Origin: JAAFIP01 sp043769005
GTDB taxonomy: Bacteria; Pseudomonadota; Gammaproteobacteria; Burkholderiales; Burkholderiaceae_C
DNA: 11,698 nucleotides
NCBI GenBank assembly: GCA_043769005.1
Contig: JAYVJV010000085.1
Coordinates: 1 to 11,698, forward strand
Direction: 5' to 3'
The notes beneath the pieces were generated by a model. It saw only the letters and a program-made list of their open reading frames with translations. It did no database searches and was not told the DNA's origin. A program made the position numbers and the translations under genes. Shown one piece after another: positions 8,401 through 11,698 of the stretch (positions within the stretch are counted from its first letter, which is position 1; each line of letters begins with the position of its first letter).

Positions 8401-8543
8401 TGCACCCCGTGGCCGTGGTGATTTTCTCCGGCCTGATCACATGTACCTTGCTTGATTCATTCCTGACGCCAGCAATGGTGTGGCTGTTTGGCCGAAAATC
8501 TGTTGAAGCGCTTGTCAACAGTTCTGAGCAAGAAGCGTTTTAA
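5430..8543 (+). CDS. Heavy-metal efflux RND permease (CzcA/CusA family)
   Basis: Inner-membrane proton-driven pump that exports metal cations through the adaptor and channel. The 1037 aa length and layout fit the HME-RND family: TM1 at about 12-32, a large periplasmic loop, TM2-6 about 340-500, TM7 about 535-555, a second large loop, and TM8-12 about 862-1020. Family motifs include MPVDVFPDLNKPTVTLQ near 34-50 and GFITLAGIAIRNGIL at 919-933. The TM4 proton-relay motif is AIGELVDDAVVGVEN (399-413): the CzcA acids Asp408 and Glu415 correspond to Asp405 and Glu412, the first CzcA acid (DFG) is replaced by Ala399, and extra acids Glu402 and Asp406 occur. The methionines that bind Cu/Ag in CusA appear to be absent (Arg573 and Val621 regions), so copper is less likely; Zn, Co, Cd or Ni cannot be separated. 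AAGG at 5420-5423 is the ribosome binding site, 10 bp after the adaptor stop. Confidence 0.93.
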   Translation: MFEKLVHGALANRLMVSVLSVVLLIAGAWSLATMPVDVFPDLNKPTVTLQAEAGGMAPEEVEQLITLPLETAMGGIPGVESIRSISSVGLGFVYITFDWKTDIYRARQMVGERLAQVREQLPQGAAHVGMGPISSIMGEVMLMALPVDTAKTTPMAVREYADFVLRPRLLTIPGVAQVIPIGGEVRQYQVQPDTARMAALGVTLESITRALNGFSSNSSGGFLEINSREYLIRNLGRTQRIEDLQRLSVSYKNGRSISLAQVASVSFASALRRGDAGYNGQAAVILGVQKQPGADTVALTRQIEQALQETKKGLPTGMGEPKITMRQASFIETSISTLQSKLMMAALVVALVLYFFLQNIRTTIISLAAIPLSMMMAILVFKYFGFSINTMTLGGLTIAIGELVDDAVVGVENVLRRLQLNRQAPPDRKINALTLIAKATLEVRSGIVVATVIIMLVLIPLFFLPGVEGRLMQPLAIAYIVSLLGSMIISLTLTPVMAYYLLPQMKTLDHGDTRIQIWLKSRYRLALQAVLSRPRRWLIGALVSVIAAVASVPFFPTTFLPPFNEGVALVGLRLNPGTTLAESTRIGQIAEKALADIPEVQYVGRRSGRAELDEHAEGVHVSELDIGLKRSDRTLEQVYADMRTRLVNLPAAIGIGQPISHRIDHMLSGVRSQIAIKIFGDDLDTLRTQAESLRQRLSAVPGMVDLEVEKQVLTPQIRVQINYDKAASYGLSPALLLRELQMLIDGERVSQVIEGSRRFNLVLRLPESARGTDGLANVFIDTPAGRVPLSQLASIEEGDGPNQISRDDGRRRIVISANAQGRALSEVVKDSRAEIAQMTLPAGYFITIGGQFEAQEQASRLIGLLSIGSLILIALILYTRYRSWTLAAIIMSNIPLALVGAVIGLWISKQPLSVAALVGFITLAGIAIRNGILKVSHYINLVAFEGERFDINMLLRGSQERLTPVLMTALVAALALAPLLFEANMPGTEILHPVAVVIFSGLITCTLLDSFLTPAMVWLFGRKSVEALVNSSEQEAF

Positions 8544-8582
8544 GTTTGTTCACTATAGTTTTTAAACCTGAAAGGAAACATC

Positions 8583-8960
8583 ATGAAAGTCTCAACCCTT
8601 ATTTTGGCTCTAGCTATTGCTGCCTCCTACTCTCTTGCCAGCGCAGGGCCTGGTAGCCATGACCACAGCCCCAAGCATGGCGGTATCGTGATTGCAGTCA
8701 AGGATGTGGAATACGAAGTAGTCGCCAAGTCCGATGTGATTCAAATCTACGCCCGAGATCACGGCCAGGCAATCAACATGGACGGTGGCAAAGCCAAACT
8801 GACCTTGCTCAATGGCAGCGAAAAATCTGAAGTTGAACTCATGCCCGCTGGCGATAAGCTCGAAGCCAAAGGCAGCTTCAAAGTGTCCAAAGGTTCCAAG
8901 GGTGTGGCTATGGTGACCTTGGGCGGAAAAACCAATGCGGTTCGGTTTGAAGTTAAATAA
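8583..8960 (+). CDS. Small secreted His-tagged protein with HGG/Ig-like domain, last gene of efflux operon
   Basis: A 125-aa exported protein. The signal peptide is 1-21 (cleavage after LASA), followed by GPGSHDHSPKHGGIV and a beta-rich domain of about 90 residues (YEVVAKSDVIQIYARDHG through AVRFEVK). It has no Cys and no enzyme motif. The H-x-H and HGG elements at the mature N-terminus suggest metal binding. I recognise the type as a small protein found next to Czc-like pumps, not as a named gene. The domain resembles the extra N-terminal domain of the adaptor (FELV/YEVV, then a D-x-x-x-x-Y strand, then a Gly/Lys-rich strand pair). AAAGGA at 8571-8576 is a strong ribosome binding site, 39 bp separate it from the pump stop, and no terminator lies between, so cotranscription is likely. 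It may be a periplasmic metal chaperone or buffer. Confidence 0.78.
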   Translation: MKVSTLILALAIAASYSLASAGPGSHDHSPKHGGIVIAVKDVEYEVVAKSDVIQIYARDHGQAINMDGGKAKLTLLNGSEKSEVELMPAGDKLEAKGSFKVSKGSKGVAMVTLGGKTNAVRFEVK

Positions 8961-9053
8961 ATCAGTTCAGCATCGTTCAAGATAAATGACTCTTTGACAA
9001 TTGAGCGAAGTGAACGGCCAAGGGTGACCGGTGCCACATGCGCCTTACAAAAA

Positions 9054-9387
9054 TCACCTCTCGATATTCTTCAACGCCTCCCGGACGGAGAGTGCCGACA
9101 ACTTACTTCGGTTTGCTTCGACGAAAGTCTGCACCGCTTGGGGATGTGTCCACGCGTAGTCGCGCAGTGCCCAACCAATCGCTTTGCGTACAAAGAACTC
9201 CTCATGGTGTGCGTGGGCGAGGCAGAGATTGAACAGTACTTTCTGGTCGGTCAATGCGCCCCATCCCTTTTGATGGAGGATGGCCAGGCGATTCACCCAG
9301 AAGGATGGGTGCGCACTCCAGGCCATCGACGCTATCCCACCAACTGTTGTTGAGCGCAAGTTCTTCAAGTAATTTCAGCGTAGCCAA
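9054..9387 (-). pseudogene. Remnant of AlkD-type DNA alkylation repair gene (5'-truncated, frame-broken)
   Basis: Two minus-strand frames together match the C-terminal half of the AlkD family of HEAT-like alkylpurine DNA glycosylases. The first (about 9387-9322) reads LATLKLLEELALNNSWWDSVDG, the usual SWWD-x-VD block. The second, shifted by one frame, reads SAHPSFWVNRLAILHQ, then FFVRKAIGWALRDYAW and LSALSVREALKNI up to a TGA at 9054-9056. At the junction (around 9320-9325) about 20 residues normally separating these blocks are missing, so a deletion of a length not divisible by three fused them. The first half of the protein (usual length about 230 aa) is absent and a stop codon lies just upstream of the first block. 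The remaining motif residues are well conserved, which suggests recent decay. Confidence 0.8.
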
Positions 9388-9427
9388 TGTTTGATGTCAT
9401 AGGGCTCCCGTAAACAGTGCGGTTTGT

Positions 9428-9450
9428 AAAAAACGCCATGCGGGTGGCAT
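9428..9450 (-). terminator. Candidate minus-strand intrinsic terminator
   Basis: Read on the minus strand, ATGCCA pairs with TGGCGT (six pairs including one T-G wobble) around a 6-nt loop and is followed by a run of T (A6 at 9428-9433 on the plus strand, partly inside the stem). It lies between the VOC gene and the alkD remnant. It would stop minus-strand transcripts reading leftward through the VOC gene from the Bug receptor operon. The stem is short, so this is only a candidate. Confidence 0.3.
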
Positions 9451-9497
9451 GAAAATGGTGTAAATTTATCACTTGTTCACCTTGACTGGAGTTTTTC

Positions 9498-9878
9498 ATG
9501 ATCGGCTACATCACCGTTGGTACCAACGATTTGGCCCGCGCTACCGCGTTTCACGACGCGCTGTTTGCGGTGGTGGGCATCAAGCAGATGATGCTGCTAG
9601 ACCGTGGCATTGGCTGGGGCACCGCGTTTGACAAGCCGATGTTTTCGGTGATGAAGCCGTTTGATGGCCAAAGCGCTAGCGTGGGCAATGGCACCATGAT
9701 CAGCCTGGTGTTTGAACGGCTCGAGCAGGTCAATGCCGTGTATGCCAAGGCGTTGGCACTGGGCGGCAAGGATGAAGGAGCACCGGGGCTGCGGGGCGGC
9801 AATTTTTATGGTGCCTATTTCCGCGATCTGGATGGCAACAAGCTGGCGGCGTTTTGCATGGCGGCCGCCAGCCACTAA
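9498..9878 (+). CDS. VOC (glyoxalase/bleomycin resistance/dioxygenase) family protein
   Basis: A single-domain 126-aa cytoplasmic protein with the paired beta-alpha-beta-beta-beta fold of the vicinal oxygen chelate superfamily. It starts with IGYITVGTNDLARATAFHDALF (strand then helix), has GNGTMISLVFERLEQVNAVYAKALALGG in the second half and ends with the family signature FYGAYFRDLDGNKLAAF (103-119). The positions that hold metal-binding His and Glu in glyoxalase I appear to be Thr6 and Ala117, so it probably lacks the usual metal site and its substrate is unknown. GGAG at 9488-9491, 6 nt before the ATG, supports the start. It stands alone and converges with the Bug receptor gene with only 16 bp between stops. 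Confidence 0.87.
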   Translation: MIGYITVGTNDLARATAFHDALFAVVGIKQMMLLDRGIGWGTAFDKPMFSVMKPFDGQSASVGNGTMISLVFERLEQVNAVYAKALALGGKDEGAPGLRGGNFYGAYFRDLDGNKLAAFCMAAASH

Positions 9879-9885
9879 ATGTGGC
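9871..9885. terminator. Small hairpin at the convergent gene junction
   Basis: GCCAC and GTGGC form a perfect 5-bp stem around the loop TAAAT, which contains the stop codon of the VOC gene. It sits between two convergent genes where a two-way terminator is expected, but no T-run follows on either strand. Weak evidence. Confidence 0.2.
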
Positions 9886-9894
9886 AGCGGTTGC

Positions 9895-10881
9895 TTATTC
9901 TGCTTTGATGCCCGCCGCCTTTACCACCTGCCCATAGCGCGCCAGATCGCGTTTGATCTCCTCGCCAAAGGCCTCCGCCGTACCCGGCTGGGCGCTGATG
10001 CCCATGAGGGCCAGCTTGTCGCGGTTGGCTGGGTCGGTCAGCACGGCGTTGAGTTCGGTGGTCAACCTGGCAAGAATGTCTTTGGGTGTTTTGGCGGGGG
10101 CCAAGAGGCCGACCCACGAGTTGATGTCAAAGTCAGAAATGCCCGCTTCGATAAAAGTAGGCACGTCGGGGAGCGACTTGGAGCGCTGCGCGCTGGACAC
10201 CGCCACGGCATGCAACTTGCCTGACTTCACATGCGATTGCGCGCCAGCCACTGCCGTATATACCAAGGGGATGTTGCCGCCCAGCACATCGGTGAGGGCC
10301 TGGCCACCGCCTTTGTAGGGCACATGTACCAGGTTGGCTCCTGTGCGCTGCTTGAGCAGCTCGCCCGCAATATGTGGTGTGCCGCCGGTGCCCGAGGTGC
10401 CGTAAGACAGGCCGCCGCTTTGCGTTTTGGACAGGGCAATCACTTCTGGCAAGGTTTTGGCCGCCACACCGGGGTGGGATACCAGGATCAGCACGGCATC
10501 ACCAATTTTGCCAATCGGCGCAAAGTCGCGCACCGTGTTGAAGGGGACTTTGTCAAACACATTGGGGTTGATGGTGAGGGTGCCGTCAAAGCCCAGCAGC
10601 AGGGTGTAGCCATCGGGCTCGGCAGCGGCTACCTGCTGGGTGCCGATGTTGCCGGAGGCGCCGGGTTTGTTGTCCACAATGACTTGCTGGCCCAGGCGCT
10701 TAGACAGCTGCTCGGCGATCAGGCGGCCGCTGGTGTCGGTCACCCCACCAGGGGTGAAGGGCACGACCAGACGGATGGGTTTGCTGGGGTAGGCGCTTTG
10801 CGCTGTGGCCAGGCCGGTGAGCGTGGCGATAGCTAGGCTGAGTAGATGGCGGCGTGCAGATGAAATGTTTGTGTTTTCCAT
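9895..10881 (-). CDS. Bug-family (TctC-like) periplasmic tripartite tricarboxylate transporter receptor
   Basis: High-affinity periplasmic solute-binding protein of the TTT/Bug family, which usually captures small carboxylates. From this ATG it is 328 aa, typical for the family. A signal peptide of about 30 residues (SSARRHLLSLAIATLTGLATAQSA, with an RR pair that weakly resembles a Tat motif) is followed by the signature YPSKPIRLVVPFTPGGVTD, then RLGQQVIVDNKPGASGNIG, GYTLLLG, the domain-2 motif HVPYKGGGQALTDVLGG, and SLPDVPTFIEAG. An in-frame upstream ATG at 10968 would place 29 non-signal residues in front and overlap the upstream gene, so 10881 is preferred, although no clear ribosome binding site precedes it (the leader is T-rich). 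The lyase gene ends 40 bp upstream on the same strand, so the two are probably cotranscribed. The TctA/TctB membrane genes are not in the window. Confidence 0.93.
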   Translation of the reverse strand: MENTNISSARRHLLSLAIATLTGLATAQSAYPSKPIRLVVPFTPGGVTDTSGRLIAEQLSKRLGQQVIVDNKPGASGNIGTQQVAAAEPDGYTLLLGFDGTLTINPNVFDKVPFNTVRDFAPIGKIGDAVLILVSHPGVAAKTLPEVIALSKTQSGGLSYGTSGTGGTPHIAGELLKQRTGANLVHVPYKGGGQALTDVLGGNIPLVYTAVAGAQSHVKSGKLHAVAVSSAQRSKSLPDVPTFIEAGISDFDINSWVGLLAPAKTPKDILARLTTELNAVLTDPANRDKLALMGISAQPGTAEAFGEEIKRDLARYGQVVKAAGIKAE

Positions 10882-10921
10882 GTTGTGTTTGGGAAAAAAA
10901 TAAAAAAATGAACAGGCAGCG

Positions 10922-11698
10922 TTATTCAACTTGCGCATAGCGTTTGTCAAACGCCCACACATCTTCAAAACCCATCAGCTGCGTTAAATCGGCAAAGTCG
11001 TACAGCGGCTGCGTGCCGCCAGCGGACGAGCCGGTTTGCTTGAACTGGGTGTACACGTTTTGCATGGCCTGCACGGCAGACAGTAGGGCCGTCACAGGGA
11101 AGATGGCAATTTTGTAGCCGATGGATTGCAGCTCGGCCTGCGTGAGCACAGGAGTACGGCCTTTCTCCACCATGTTGGCGATCAAAGGCAGATCAAAGGC
11201 GCTGCCAATGCGGCGCATCTCGGCTGCAGACTCGGGCGACTCGACAAACAGAATATCCGCGCCCGCCTTGGCATAGGCCTCAGCCCGGCGCAGGGCTTCG
11301 TCCAGGCCCAGGCTGGTGCGGGCATCGGTGCGGGCAATGATGAGAAAGTCTTTGGAGCTGCGCGACTTCACCGCCACGCGGATTTTTTGCACCATATCCG
11401 CCATGGGGATCACGCGCCGCCCCGGCGTGTGGCCACATTTTTTAGGAAACTCCTGGTCTTCCAACTGGATGGCGGCTGCACCCGCCGCCTCGTAGCCGCG
11501 CACCGTGTGGCGCATGTTCAGCAGGCCACCGTAGCCGGTGTCGCCGTCCGCGATCAAGGGCGTACGCGCCATGCCCGCCATGGCGGCCACACGGCCCACC
11601 ATGTCGCTGTAGGTGGCCAGGCCCGCATCGGGCAGGCCCATGTGCGAGGCCACGGTGCCATAACCCGTCATGTACAGCGCGTCAAAGCCCATGCGGTC
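10922..11698 (-). CDS. Isocitrate lyase/PEP mutase superfamily lyase, partial (5' end outside window)
   Basis: Alpha/beta-barrel enzyme of the isocitrate lyase / phosphoenolpyruvate mutase superfamily. About 258 codons are visible, and the frame is open to the window edge (Asp-Arg before MGFDALYMTGYG), so roughly 30-40 N-terminal residues are probably missing. DGDTGYGG carries the Mg-binding acids, and EDQEFPKKCGH carries the catalytic Cys (codon at 11435-11437). KKCGH is the lyase version (compare KRCGH in methylisocitrate lyase PrpB); phosphonate mutases have a different sequence there. A C-C bond-cleaving lyase acting on a 2-hydroxy di- or tricarboxylate such as methylisocitrate or 2,3-dimethylmalate is therefore more likely than a mutase. 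IIARTDAR and DILFVESPES are further family blocks. The Bug receptor gene follows directly, suggesting that the carboxylate it imports is related to the lyase substrate. The exact substrate is not determinable. Confidence 0.9.
   Translation of the reverse strand, partial: DRMGFDALYMTGYGTVASHMGLPDAGLATYSDMVGRVAAMAGMARTPLIADGDTGYGGLLNMRHTVRGYEAAGAAAIQLEDQEFPKKCGHTPGRRVIPMADMVQKIRVAVKSRSSKDFLIIARTDARTSLGLDEALRRAEAYAKAGADILFVESPESAAEMRRIGSAFDLPLIANMVEKGRTPVLTQAELQSIGYKIAIFPVTALLSAVQAMQNVYTQFKQTGSSAGGTQPLYDFADLTQLMGFEDVWAFDKRYAQVE

Noticed and set aside
8994..8999. Perfect TTGACA -35 box after the last efflux gene
   Set aside because: No acceptable -10 box at 16-18 bp and no plus-strand gene follows until 9498.
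9202..9387. Stand-alone 61-codon minus-strand gene
   Set aside because: Its first part is an AlkD block and its second part is a frame-shifted shadow of the same gene, so it belongs to the pseudogene.
9859..9870. 12-bp perfect palindrome TGGCGGCCGCCA near the end of the VOC gene
   Set aside because: It encodes ordinary Ala codons, has no loop for an RNA hairpin, and such palindromes are common in GC-rich DNA.
10894..10908. A-rich tract (T-rich on the minus strand) between lyase and receptor genes, terminator-like
   Set aside because: No stable stem precedes the T-run on the minus strand, and the two genes look like one operon.
1..11698. CRISPR arrays, tRNA or rRNA genes, intact insertion sequences, phage genes
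   Set aside because: No regularly spaced repeats, cloverleaf-like genes, transposase or integrase motifs were found on either strand.

Overview
The window looks like chromosome of a betaproteobacterium of the Burkholderiales, most likely Comamonadaceae. The GMP synthase has the betaproteobacterial C-terminal style, the right end carries a Bug-type (tripartite tricarboxylate, TTT) solute receptor, and guaA contains a short sequence resembling interspersed repeats I associate with that family. The taxonomic call is inference from protein style; no rRNA or other marker is present.

Layout. (1) 2-1663, + strand: complete guaA with an in-frame insertion of about 16 codons. (2) 1664-1986: about 320 bp without a convincing gene. 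It holds a long-spaced inverted repeat and, at its right end, a candidate extended -10 promoter. (3) 1987-8960, + strand: a five-gene heavy-metal efflux operon. The order is a His-rich CzcI-like periplasmic protein, a CzcC-like outer-membrane channel (TolC family), a CzcB-like periplasmic adaptor with an unusual extra N-terminal domain and two extra membrane segments, a CzcA-like inner-membrane RND pump, and a small secreted His-tagged protein. (4) 9054-9387, - strand: remnant of an AlkD-type DNA alkylation repair gene, 5'-truncated and with a frame-breaking internal deletion. (5) 9498-9878, + strand: a small VOC-family protein. (6) 9895-11698, - strand: a lyase of the isocitrate lyase / methylisocitrate lyase superfamily (5' end outside the window) followed by a Bug receptor, probably one carboxylate uptake and cleavage operon.

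How the genes work together. The efflux genes should form a three-part pump spanning both membranes (pump, adaptor, channel) that expels a metal cation from periplasm or cytoplasm. It is flanked by two small histidine-rich periplasmic proteins that probably bind, buffer or deliver the metal. The most unusual part is the adaptor. It has a normal signal peptide, an Ig-like domain, a membrane hairpin whose second segment looks like another signal peptide, and only then the standard adaptor. The sequence A-G-P-G-(S)-H-D-H follows the N-terminal signal peptide, the internal signal-like segment, and the signal peptide of the last gene's product. The Ig-like domain of the adaptor also resembles the free-standing protein made by the last gene. 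This suggests gene duplication and fusion inside the operon. The metal cannot be fixed from sequence: the pump lacks the CusA copper methionines, and its transmembrane acidic motif is neither the CzcA nor the CusA version. No metal-responsive regulator is encoded in the window. Two hairpins in the gap between the first two efflux genes, one burying the ribosome binding site of the channel gene, may set expression ratios.
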